DNA of 64,000 nt from Heliocybe sulcata (Eukaryota > Basidiomycota > Agaricomycetes > Gloeophyllales > Gloeophyllaceae): assembly GCA_004369045.1 (NCBI GenBank), contig ML213521.1, forward strand, positions 81,826 through 145,825, read 5' to 3'. The notes under the pieces are model-generated. The model worked only from the letters and a program-made list of their open reading frames with translations, had not been told where the DNA came from and searched no databases. How positions within the stretch are numbered: position 1 is the stretch's first letter; the number at the start of each line of letters is the position of its first letter. The translations under genes and the position numbers were made by a program. Shown here piece after piece: positions 49,496 through 59,733 of this stretch.

Positions 49496-49705
49496 GTGTA
49501 GGTACTTAAAATATTATTTCATTACTATGGTACGGGGTAAGCATACGAGGGAAAGAGACTCTAAGTCCCTTCTATACTATATACCAGCGCGCTGTGGCGC
49601 GCGTTATTTATTTTTAGCGGCACCTCCAATTTCGGAGGTGCTATACCTCTAATCTTGGCGGCGGCCAACCTCCCGAAAATCGTCAGGCCATGCCTCAGTC
49701 TACTG

Positions 49706-49882
49706 GCATTGAATTAAGTAAGGGAGGTCTGTAACATGATACATTGAATCAGCCGTTAGTGCTACACAAAGTGGACATAAACCCCGTCAATATCTTCTAT
49801 TAGGGAGACATATATTGTGCCATACTGAAGGTGGATATATCAGCGACCAGACAGCACAAACATCAGGCATTACAATCGTGAC
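49706..49882. other. Short intergenic stretch before NFU1
   Basis: Sequence between the right target-site copy and the NFU1 stop codon; probably NFU1 3' UTR. Nothing else seen. Confidence 0.35.
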
Positions 49883-50870
49883 TTACTTAGAATCCTTCGA
49901 TGAGCCATCTTGCGATAAGCGCTGCTCGAGCTTTTGGAATTCGTCAAGGGCGATGACTTCCTCCTGATCCAGCACCTAGCAAGACACCATCAGCAACGGA
50001 CACACAATGGCAGGCACATAAGAGACTCGCCTGTTCGACGCCCTTGACTTCAGGAATGTAATGCATAAGCATGCGCTCGATCCCCGTCTTCAGAGTCACG
50101 GTACTCGAGTCACATCCCCTACAGCTCCCCTTCAACTTCACCTGCACAATCCCATCCTCCGAAAAACCGCGGTACTCAATATCCCCTCCGTCTTCCATAA
50201 TCGCTGGCCGTACCCGCGTTGCGAGCAGCTCCTTGACCATTGCGACCGTCTCGGAGTCTGTATCCAAGATCGCCGTATCCTGTGGACCTGCGTTCGCTTT
50301 GTCCTCTTCTGAGCGGAAGAGCGGTTGGCCGGAGGAGAAGAATTCCATGAGTGTCGAGTAGACCTCGGGCTTGATGACGGACCAGGTGGTCTCGGAGTCC
50401 TTGGAGACAGTAACAAAGTCTGGGCCGTAGAAGACAGCCCTGACACCCTCAATACCCATGAGACGGATGGCAAGGGGGGAACTGAGGGCTGAGCGGGTAT
50501 CCAGGAACTCGGCGGTACCGTCTTCCATCACCGGCACACCAGGGATGAATTTCAGAGAATCGTCGTTTGGCGTAGTCTCTGTCTGGATGAACATGGATCG
50601 CGCTAGGGTACAATGAGGGCAAATTTTATAGCTATAACATTTGGGTGTACCTTGCAATGGTCGTAATAGCATATTTCTACCCGTCCTAGAAGGTAGCGAG
50701 GCAGAGGATGTCGCGAGCGTCATGCCATGGTGCAAGCTTCCGGCCCTACTCGACGTCGACGAGAGCCCGCGCGCAGTGGCCTTCGTCGGTGGACAGGTCC
50801 TCAAGCGCTTCACAGGAGACCTTATGAGAGTTCTTAGCGATGGAGCAGCAAGTCTTGCAGAGACGGACAT
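49883..50870 (-). CDS. NFU1: Mitochondrial iron-sulfur cluster scaffold NFU1
   Basis: NFU1 helps deliver 4Fe-4S clusters in the mitochondrial matrix, for example for lipoate synthase and respiratory complexes. The N-terminus (MSVSARLAAPSLRTLIR...) is rich in Arg, Ser and Leu with no acidic residues, as in a mitochondrial presequence. An intron near 50600-50650 joins NMLLRPLQ to ARSMFIQTE. The Nfu N-domain shows FIQTETTPNDDSLKFIPG, AIRLMGIEGVRAVFYGPDF and VTVSKDSETTWSVIKPEV. The NifU-like C-domain has VRPAIMEDGGDIEYRGF and LKGSCRGCDSSTVTLKTGIE with the cluster-binding CxxC, then MLMHYIPEVKGVEQ. The last exon (LDEFQKLEQRLSQDGSSKDSK) ends with TAA at 49883-49885. Divergent from ALG1 with only 155 bp between starts. 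Confidence 0.95.
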
Positions 50871-51025
50871 GGTCGTCGAGAATGAGTGCGTTCGGAATTG
50901 TAAGCTGTGGGCAGATTCGGTAAGTACTCCCGCTTAGTCAGGTGCATCGCCACCAGGTTCACACCGGATGATCGCAGCTGTCAAGGATCAGTTTGTTCAG
51001 CCACGGCTTGGCGGCAAGTGATAAA
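50871..51025. promoter_or_regulatory. Very compact divergent promoter of NFU1 and ALG1
   Basis: Only 155 bp lie between the two ATG codons, so both promoters and leaders are compressed into it. No TATA-like motif is evident. Confidence 0.5.
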
Positions 51026-53163
51026 ATGTATGAAATCCTGCTGGGACCAGTTCCGCAATTGCTTGCGACAATCCTCTTTGTTTGGATCGTCTGGCGGCTC
51101 TTGAAACATGATGCACCGAAGCCAATGCTCCGCTCTGTCGCGATTCTGGTGCTTGGGGATGTGGGAAGGAGTCCAAGGATGATGTATCACGCCGAAAGCT
51201 TTGCGAAGCACGGGTTTGAAACATATCCTGTCGGTTATAAAGGTACGTGATTTGAGATACTATCAGCAACTGCAGATATGCCCTTTTATCTTGTATAAGA
51301 GTGACAATAAGTGGTAACCCAAGGCCACGTTCGCCGCCGCGAACACATCCGTCTGGGGTCGGTTGGATATTATGTTCGTGCAAACAAGGATAACATTCCT
51401 GACTTTTCGATGTGATATGAATCGTCTTTGTCTGAGACGCTGACCGATTTTTTTAGGCGCTAGACCGATCGCATCCTTACTATCGCTACCCCACGTTCAC
51501 CTCACCTACATCCCTGGGCCACCTTCTGCGCTCTCAGGCCTCCCATTCATCATCGCAGCACCATTCAAAATTCTTCACCAAGTAGTATCGATTTTGCAAG
51601 CTCTTCTAAGTCGTATACCGCACCCACCCGAATTTATACTTGTCCAGGTGCGTGGTCCAGGCGACTCACCCAGCGCGCTCCCTGCAACTCAGCTCAAATG
51701 AAGAATCCGCCCAGCATACCGACACTTGCCCTTGTGTGGTTCGTCGGCCAGTGGCGCGGGAGCAAGGTCATCATAGATTGGCATAACCTGGGGTTTAGCA
51801 TCCTGGCACTAAAACTGGGCGGCAGTCATCCTTTCGTCAAGCTAGCGAGAAGGTCAGCATTTTGGCGGCGGTCAGTGGCGCTTGAAGTACTGACGTCGGT
51901 TCACAAAGGTTTGAAGCGACCTTTGGCCGACATGCCTACGCCCATCTCTTTGTTACGCGAGCTATGCACGATTACCTCTCCAAAGAATGGCGGCTGATGT
52001 TTGTTCGCCTTCCATTCCCGATTCAGACCTCGGACTGAATCTATACTTGCCAGCGGCCGCAAAGTGGTCCTCCACGACAGACCACCCTCGCACTTCCGCC
52101 GCGCTTCTGAATCCGAGATCCATGAGGTACGTCCCCATCCACACCGTTATAACCTCTACCAAACTTCTCCTAGCTTTTCCTCCGCCTGGGCCCCTCCCTC
52201 TCCGCCCCCGCGCTCACCTGGTTCCTCCCGCCCTCCACACCTCCCTACTCCACGCCCTTCACACACGTCACCGAATCTGACTCCTCCCTCACACCTCTCG
52301 CCTCCCCCTCTTTGAACATGCCCACCCTCCGCCCGGACCGCCCAGCGCTCGTGGTCTCCAGCACCTCCTGGACGCAGGACGAGGACTTCTCCATCCTGCT
52401 CGCCGCGCTTGGTTTGTACGAGCAGCGCGCCAAGGAGGCAAATGGGCGGTTGCCGAAGATACTGGCAGTGGTCACTGGCCGGGGTCCGTTGAAAGAGCGG
52501 TATATGAAGGAAGTGGGTAAATTGCAGGAGGAGTGGGAGTGGGTCCGCTGTGTGAGTTTGTGGCTTGAGGCCGAGGATTATCCTGTGCTTTTAGGTGGGT
52601 TTCCTACCCGGGCTTAGGGGGGTGGAGTGCAGGTAATGACAGAATAATTTTAGGTTCTGCGGATCTGGGAGTGTCTCTCCATTCGAGCTCGTCAGCCTTG
52701 GATCTACCAATGAAGATTGTAGACATGTTCGGCTGCGGGCTACCGGTCTGCGCATTGGACTTCGCCTGGTAGGCGAGACTGAATTCATCCTGCCTTCCAG
52801 CATTTGACACTTGTGAAATTATAGTCTACACGAGCTCGTGCGAGAGGGCACGAACGGTCTGATATTCAAAGACGCCGCGCAATTGTCGGATCAATTGGAG
52901 GTCTGTCCCAAATGAACTTTTACAAGAACAGAATACTGATGCGTATTAAAATGCTGCAGACGCTTTTGACATCTTTTCCGTCTTCCGAGGGCCTGGCATC
53001 GCTGCGCTCCTCGCTAGCGAAACCTCCTGATCATCCTCATGCAACCCGCGACCTCGGGCTGACAGGATCAGAAGGCGAGCACTGGGAATGGAGTAGCTGG
53101 ACAGAGAACTGGGACAAGGTGATGATGCCCCTCATCCTGCGGGACATACAGGGACTGTCGTGA
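51026..53163 (+). CDS. ALG1: Chitobiosyldiphosphodolichol beta-mannosyltransferase Alg1
   Basis: Alg1 adds the first mannose to the dolichol-linked N-glycan precursor on the cytosolic face of the ER. The start ([20 protein letters not shown]) contains an N-terminal membrane anchor, followed by [57 protein letters not shown] and [14 protein letters not shown]. After an intron, the frame [16 protein letters not shown] leads to [10 protein letters not shown] and [20 protein letters not shown] (family motif), [35 protein letters not shown] and, across an intron, [36 protein letters not shown] and [16 protein letters not shown], the GT-B donor site. It ends [16 protein letters not shown] at 53161-53163. 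The ATG at 51026 is the first ATG in frame. The gene converges on SDO1. Confidence 0.92.
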
Positions 53164-53295
53164 CTGAGCAGCTCGAGTGATACGACGCGACATAAGGGGC
53201 TTCGGCAGTCCATGACGCTCGGTTTGTAGCATAACAATGCAACTGGTGTTACAAATTACAGAATTGAATGCCAACCAGGATCAAATGTCTACCAC
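53164..53295. terminator. Convergent 3' ends of ALG1 and SDO1
   Basis: Two genes end toward each other within 132 bp, so transcripts probably overlap here. Confidence 0.35.
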
Positions 53296-54427
53296 TTAGC
53301 TCCCTGCAGTGGCGGTGAATGTCATGGTTTCGATCCGCCCACGTCCTTTGCACTCCTTCTGTAGCAGCTCGTTCAGGACACGGAAATGGCTGGGATCAAT
53401 GAGCATCACCTGATGGAAGGAAAAGTCAATCAACTTCGCACGCAAGAAACACATACGGTATGGAAGGGAAAGGAAGGAAGAGGATAAGGCGACTCACAAC
53501 CTCCCACTCCTCCTGCCCGGTTTCGTCAACCTCGATCTTCTCGGCGCCATCTACGACCTTCTCCCGCAGCCGCTTTCCGTCCGCGGTGGGCATGGTGACC
53601 CTCACACGCATCCGGGCGCGCTGGATGGGGAGTGTGGATTTCTCTTGCAGAAGCTTGATGCATTCCGAGACCTGCACAGGTTCGATGAAGAATCTGTGTC
53701 AGAATTAAATAGACAAGTGAACAATTCATTCTTACCTGGCTCTTGGCGGTCTTCTGCTGCTTCGCACTGAACCCTGCCTCGGCCATGGCCTTCTCGATCA
53801 TGCCGACGGGGTACGGGCGCTGCGTCGAGGGATCCACGGATTTCTCCGCCACTAGGGTCGCGATTTCCTTGCGCAGCGACGTAAGATCGTGATCGCGCTC
53901 CTTTTCATTAACTTGGACTTCGCCTTTCTTGAGGATCTGTGAAATAGGATAGTCCCAGTCACGTATGGACGGCGAATCGAAAGCACAAGCACGACTGACC
54001 TCCTTGACAACCTCGTCCGCGTCGGTGGTCCCGAAGGCCTTCTGGAGGTCACCATGCTTTGCAACCTCGCCTTTGGATACGTTTGTGAAGACGTTGCTAA
54101 TTTGAAGAACGTCGTCCAGGTTCTTCTCGCTGTTGGGACCGCATCAGCTCAGATCGTCCGAATGATTCGAGCGCGGCAACAAACACTCCAGTTCGCCATT
54201 CCTGGACCTTGTTCTTGTAGCATGCGATCTATAGTTGCAAGACTCGTGAAAGGTCTTTAGTATATGCATGGGTTGAATACTTACTTCGAATCTTTTACCA
54301 CCCTTCTTCAATCGTACTATCGATACATTGGTAAGTCTGCAGAAGTATCTCGTCAGAGGCTCCTGCTACCACGGGGATTCAGCGGACAGTTTCACTTGAT
54401 CTGGTTCGAAGGTTGGTTGATGGGCAT
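53296..54427 (-). CDS. SDO1: Ribosome maturation factor Sdo1/SBDS
   Basis: SBDS works with the GTPase Efl1 to release eIF6/Tif6 from late 60S subunits. Exon 1 (MPINQPSNQIK, ATG at 54427) splices to LTNVSIVRLKKGGKRFE, then IACYKNKVQEWRTG and EKNLDDVLQISNVFTNVSKG, the FYSH domain. The frame continues EVAKHGDLQKAFGTTDADE, then ILKKGEVQVNEKERDHDLTS, IATLVAEKSVDPSTQRPYP, IEKAMAEAGFSAKQQKTAKS and QFFIEPVQVSECIKLLQEKS, and ends with RIETMTFTATAGS, TAA at 53296-53298. It has several introns; open frames on either strand across exon-intron boundaries (for example 54001-54260) are shadows. The protein is of normal family length, about 250 residues. Confidence 0.94.
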
Positions 54428-54671
54428 CGCGGTCGTAGAGTCAGTACAAATTACAAGTCGAGCACCAGTCTGGCAATATATAAGGCTACAGGTGAAGGAG
54501 AGTCAAGTACAGTCAGGTTCTAATAGTAGAGTGTTTATAACGGTACCGCCGGCACATCAGCTTACATAAATGACGCTGGTCCATTATCGACGGATCCAGG
54601 AGGCACTGCTCTCGCTAGTCCTTGCCGCTGCGGTGTCGTATCGTGCATAAGCTCTGTTACTCGCTGCCAGC
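54428..54671. promoter_or_regulatory. Divergent promoter of SDO1 and the BAR-SH3 gene
   Basis: Two divergent starts 244 bp apart. A TATATAAG sequence at about 54477-54484 is a candidate TATA-like element. Confidence 0.4.
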
Positions 54672-56555
54672 ATGAAGGGCTTTACTAAGGCTATCAAGCG
54701 GTGCGCAGAACAGAACGTGTCAGTTTGCCATGTCATTGACAAGATGCGGCCAGGACACCGCACATGGTGACCACGAAGGTCGGCATGTCGAAAAGTATGT
54801 GGTTATTTACCTACGCGTTGATGCCATGAATTGAATTACGTCGACTATATCTCCCTGACCTACTCGGACGTGAACGCCAGAATCTGTTGATCCGGAGTTC
54901 GAGGATTACCAACGTCGCTTCGCAAGTCTGGAGCAGGCTACGGAGAAGCTGATGAAGGACACCAAGGCATTCACAGATGCTGTCAACCGTACGTACACTC
55001 CAAAGAGACTAGTATGCATATATCTGATTAACTCATTTCCTCTTCGCTGTCACAACCGACACACATCTCATCAGATCTCTTCATGGCCGGGGCATCCTTC
55101 TCTACCCACTTCTCCACAATCTTCCACCCTATCGCCGGAGAATATGACCTTCTCGGCAAGCACCCTGATTGCGCGCACACTGTCAAGAACGTGGACCCGT
55201 ACAGTCAGGCTTGCGAGGAGCTGCGGTCCGCTGTGTCTCCGGAGCTTGAGTTGATTGAGAGCAGGATCGCAGGGCCATTGAAGGAGTATCAGGGTGTCCT
55301 GAAGACAATCCGTAAGACTATGACGAAGCGAGAACATAAGGTGTGCACTGGATCCGCATATCGCTATGTGTCGCGATGACATAGCTAACATCATCAATCA
55401 ACAGCTCGTAGATTACGATCGATTTAATAACTCCTTAACCAAACTTCGCGATAAGAAGGAGAAATCATTGAGCGATGAGAAGAATCTGTTCAAGGTATGG
55501 TCAAAGAAACTTCATTCTGGACTACAATGCTTACTTCATCTTGTATGGAATGTCCGTTAGTTAGAGCAAGACTTCGAGAATGCCTCTACAGAGTACGACT
55601 ATGTCAATACTGCTCTGAAGAACGATCTGCCCCGCTTTATGATGATGTCCACGCAGTTCATTGATCCCTTATTCCATTCCTTTTTCTACATGCAGTGCGT
55701 ACTATCCAAAAGGCAGACGTCCGCGCACTTCGTCGGCTAACCATTTCCCCAGATTAAATATTTTCTACCTTCTCCTTGAGAAGATCCAAGAATTTTCGGA
55801 AGGCAAGTACGACACGTCCGTGACCGGCGCCCAGATTGCAGAGGAGTACGAGACAAAGCGGTCAGACGCATGGGAAACCATCGAAAGCCTGCACATCACG
55901 CAGCGGATCGTCTCCACCTGTAAGCATATCCTCTTCTTCAGCCCCCTCACCGTTACTCACCAGAAAACAGCCAAGATGGTCCAACAGGCCCGTTCCAACG
56001 GCGGCCTGTCCCCTTCCTCCTCTGCCCTGGGCCGCTCCGCCTCTGCGACCTCCTCTGGGTCATCAGCCTCCCGTACAATGCCTCCCTCCCGTGCCGCCTC
56101 CAGCGTAGGGTACAAGAAGGCTCCCCCTCCGCCCCCGGGAGCAAAGGCAGCTGCCGAACCAGCGCCACCCCCATACTCACCTCCTGCTAGTGCCGCTGCC
56201 GCTGCTGCCAAGAGGGCTCCGCCGCCGCCACTACCTCTGAAGCCTAAGCCAAAGGTAGAGCCGCCTGTGCAGTATGTCGTGGCGCTGTATGATTTCGAGG
56301 CGCAGGCGAGTGACATTCACGTCTTAATTGATTTGCTCAGCTGATCATATACTGCACCGATCATCAGGCGGATGGAGATCTGAGCTTTAACCAAGGCGAT
56401 CGGATAGAGCTCGTGGAGAGGACTGAGAACCAGGAGGACTGGTGGACGGGCCGCGTTGACGGTCGGCAGGGTGTCTTCCCTGGTAAGAGAACGATTTTCT
56501 TGCAATATAACTCTCGCTTACCTCTCCTGCAGGAAACTACGTTCAAGAAGCTTGA
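54672..56555 (+). CDS. RVS167: BAR-SH3 protein (Rvs167/Hob1, amphiphysin-like)
   Basis: Membrane-curving endocytic protein that acts with actin patches. Exon 1 MKGFTKAIKR joins TPHMVTTKVGMSKK and SVDPEFEDYQRRFASLEQAT, the start of the BAR domain, which continues FMAGASFSTHFSTIFHPIAG, SQACEELRSAVSPELELIES, LKEYQGVLKTIRKTMTKREH, LVDYDRFNNSLTKLRDKKEK, DFENASTEYDYVNTALKND, LPRFMMMSTQFIDPLFHSFF and LNIFYLLLEKIQEFSEGKYD. A Pro/Ala/Ser-rich linker (KKAPPPPPGAKAAAEPAPPP) leads to a C-terminal SH3 domain: VVALYDFEAQ, ADGDLSFNQGDRIELVERT, EDWWTGRVDGRQGVFPGNYV, ending QEA with TGA at 56553-56555. The ALYDF, WW and PxNYV SH3 residues are present. About nine introns. The presence of SH3 distinguishes it from Rvs161/Hob3. 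Confidence 0.94.
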
Positions 56556-57729
56556 TGTGTGATTCTGCGTTGTCAGGACGTTATACAGCGCAGAGAGACC
56601 GAGAACATTGGTTATTCTAATATTTTGCTTTCCATGCATACTACGATAGGATTATTATGGTTTATTTCGTTTCTCTCCGTTTCTTCTCACTATCCTTTGG
56701 ACGCTCTCGGAATGTCCGATGGATGTAGTGGATGGCCCTTGGCAATGCAGCGTCACGTCGGTGGAGCTATACCTTCGCGCTATGGCACTCGCGGTGCAAT
56801 ATAAGCCGGAATCTGTCCCCCGAGGGTCACACCGGGTGCTTAGGAAGCGGCGTCTGGTTCCTCAAGAGGGGGCGAGAACGGCGACCCTTGACGTGCATGC
56901 CTTTGTATGATAGCCCCACGCCCCCCTCCATAAGGTCGAAGTGGCAGGTATCCAAGTATATCATCCAAATTAGGCAAGTCTTTAAGAACGTCAGCAGACG
57001 CGCTGCGAGGAGGGTTGTGGGACTCACTATTTATGTACAACAATATCCAGGTTCTAACGAAACTATCGGCTGATTGTAAGTGCGTTAATCGGAGCTTTGG
57101 ATCTTCGTATCCGGACCCGGACGCGATACGTGAAAATCCGGTTATGTAGATGACTTTCACTGGTGTGAACAGAGGGGTCCCCGCCTTCGTCAGATGCCAG
57201 CAGATGCCGTATTGCCCACTCGGTCTATTATTCCAAATAGCTGCAGCTTATAAGCAATGCGTGGGGTCCCTCCATTTCACTCCAACGTGAGTCGTATGTG
57301 ATACTCGCGTGTTGTACTCCCCACATACATTCAATCGCTCGGATACGCTTCGAATGGGCGCTATAGTCGCGTTCCTCTGCGCTCGCATGCGAGGCTGCCG
57401 GCCAGACCCTCATTCAAGGTAGCCGCGAAGCGGGTCTGGACCCCCTTCAGCTTCGTGTAAATCACGCGTACTTCGGCTGATAGACGTGACCAGGTTGTCC
57501 AACATAGGCTGATACATAGATACACACCTTCATCCTGAGTTCATAGCCGACACGGCACCAATTATGAAAAGCGTCATGAGCTCATAGGAGCCGCACGTAC
57601 GCGGTCCAACCTGCTGGCCCTTCCATACCCGCGGAAGCAATCTTACCTCCAGAAACATCTCCCATGGCCGGAATGGAGCAGCGTGGATCACAATCTGATA
57701 AGGACATTCGCATGAAGGCGGGTAAGTAG
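56556..57729. other. Gene-poor stretch
   Basis: After the BAR-SH3 3' UTR I see only short chance frames with no family character. Confidence 0.4.
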
Positions 57730-58411
57730 GGCATACTAGGACCCGGGTGACTACCATATATGTCTGTCGGAGTTTTTGCATTTTTGAGGGCGAAAAATTG
57801 GCCGTATGTCTGTCGGAAATAGCATTTTTGAGTCCCTCCGCCGGCTCGCGCAGCCTGATGTCTGTCGGAATATAGCATTTTTGAGGCCGCTTGCGTGGCT
57901 CAGTTAACCTTCTCGGCCCACATCCCGGCCAATATTGTTACGCACGCTCAGACTCTCGTTTGCCTTTTTCATCTTTCCACAGCCTGAGCTTGATTCTCAT
58001 GTTCACCAGATTCGGAACATTCAGCTTCTAAGAAGTGGCCTTCCATGCCTCCTACCCAACGCCGAAACTAAGATCAACGGCACGGCTCTGAATGCATACG
58101 GAGCACGATTACAGAATGAAGCGGATGATGCAGGCGATAGGGATTTCTGTGTTTTCTTCCTGGATAGTACCGCTAGCTGGAGGCACAGATGAGGCGGTCA
58201 ACGCTACGGTAGATGGAGGTGCTTTTGAGCTGCTATGTACGTATGCACGCATCTGCGTAAACGCGTGACAAATCCTCGTGACATTCTGTGACACTGTGAC
58301 ATGTCTGTCGGAAATAGCATTTTTCAGGCCTGAATCGTCGCATTTTTGAGGCCGATTTGAGGCCTTTTTCCCGACAGACATACATAGTAGTCACCCGGGT
58401 CCTGGCATACT
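57730..58411. mobile_element. Non-autonomous DNA transposon with 33-bp TIRs and an 8-bp target duplication
   Basis: GGCATACT at 57730-57737 and again at 58404-58411 flanks a 666-bp element (57738-58403). The left end begins AGGACCCGGGTGACTA and the right end is its reverse complement; the terminal 33 bp match with two differences and end in TGTCTGTCGG. Inside, the motif ATGTCTGTCGGAAATAGCAT with TTTTTGAG recurs near 57760, 57807, 57858 and 58301, with an inverted copy near 58371, as is typical of subterminal transposase-binding repeats. The core has one short frame (57935-58192) without family signal. An 8-bp duplication fits hAT-like or KDZ-type elements; assignment is inference. No transposase is present, so it would need one supplied elsewhere. 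Confidence 0.85.
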
Positions 58412-59733
58412 ATAGGAGCACAGGAGCTTAAAATTGTCTCGGACCGCGCTTTCCTAACACGCCCTAGTGATGTAACTTGAAGTTGCGTATATCTTTAGAC
58501 CATGAGAACCAAGCGGCGTTTGTTTGATTGATAAACGCACCTTCCTTCGTGCCTTGCAAAGCAGCACCCCAATAGACCCGCGCGGCTAACCGAAGACTGA
58601 ATCGCGATGCGTGATGCAATTCAAAGTCAGCGGAGTTCTGGAAGTATGAGTTCCGGACTCGAGGCCGAAGGCGGGGTATACAGGAACGGAGAGATCTTGA
58701 TAAGGGTGAAATGCAGTGCGGTATTCGCGGCCTTTCGAAAGCTGAGTAGCGAGACAGCATTAGCACTACGACATATGAAACCTAGGCTCAAAGACTGTAG
58801 TGAAGATAGCACGCAGTAACATAGAGAAAACCGGACGCGGCAAAGGACGTACCACCTGGACGGACCTCCGCGGGCACAATCTCGTGTGATTATTGCGGCC
58901 GTACTGGTTGCAAGAGGTCAGGAGGTACGCACTTTAAATGTCGGACCCGTCGATCTGGAGAGAGTATGGCACCCCGCGACCAACCTGCTGGCGTCGAGTG
59001 GGACACGTCACGCACACGGACCCAGTGGTCATCGCCTTAGTCCAGGCAGCCTCCGCATCGGGAGCAAACATAACGGGTCTGAGAACCAGGTCCTTGGATG
59101 CTGAGAAGCGTTTGAACAAATCTACAGAAATGCCGTGGACGCCTCGGTGGCACATGTAACCCGGACGCTCGTAACCTAAGTGGGAGTAAGGAACCTATTT
59201 GGCTAATCTGATAGGGAAACAGTCTAATCACCTTCTCGGCTGCGAATTCCCATAAACCTTGGTATGCCTGGTTACTCCGAGCCGGGCTATGTTGCAGCGA
59301 AGAGCCAACGGAGAAATCAATAGACACTCTAGAACGCGTAGCCGTGGGAATGGCAGCTGCAAAAGCACGGTCAGTAATGGGACATAGCGAGATGAATGAG
59401 CAGGAAGGAGACCAAACGTGTCTCGGTATCGCGCGGGTGTAAGATTCCTAAAGGCCGCAGGCCATATGAAGCAATGAGGGAACTGAACTGCGAACTGGGT
59501 AACCGTCGACCGTGAAGCACATCCGAATAGCTGGAGCGGGAACGGAAGTAGAAGAACCGGAGAAACTCTGTTCTTCTTGCATAAGGGCCGACCATCCTCA
59601 TTAGCACGAAGCACGAGAAAAGGAACTCAGTCTGGCCTTTCTTAGCGCCAAAAGTGGGTGCAGAAGGCGAGCTCCGGATCTGCACTGACTTTCGAGGTAA
59701 TGCAGGATGGAGGCAGGCTCCATGGAATTGGTA
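58412..59733. other. Gene-poor stretch left of CLPP
   Basis: No intact gene is supported. A short plus-strand stretch at about 59610-59700 resembles a fragment of an LTR-type reverse transcriptase but is too short to call an element. Confidence 0.35.

Larger units (their letters stand above)
49061..49705. mobile_element. Non-autonomous DNA transposon (MITE-like) with long TIRs and a 9-bp target duplication
   Basis: The same 9 bases, AGTCTACTG, occur at 49061-49069 and 49697-49705 and bracket a 627-bp element (49070-49696). Its ends are inverted repeats of roughly 90-100 bp: the left begins CAGGTATGGCCTGATG and the right end, reversed, GAGGCATGGCCTGACG, both continuing through CGGGAGGTTG, CCGCCGCC, the hairpin AGCACCTCC/GGAGGTGCT, CTAAAAATAA and GCGCG, with one indel of about 8 nt. 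The core has no coding potential; it holds a perfect 14-bp-arm palindrome (49214-49243), three G5-7/C5-6 hairpins and several TTAGGG motifs. A 9-bp duplication with long TIRs resembles Mutator-like elements; the family assignment is inference. Near-equal TIRs and an exact duplication suggest a fairly recent insertion. Confidence 0.85.
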
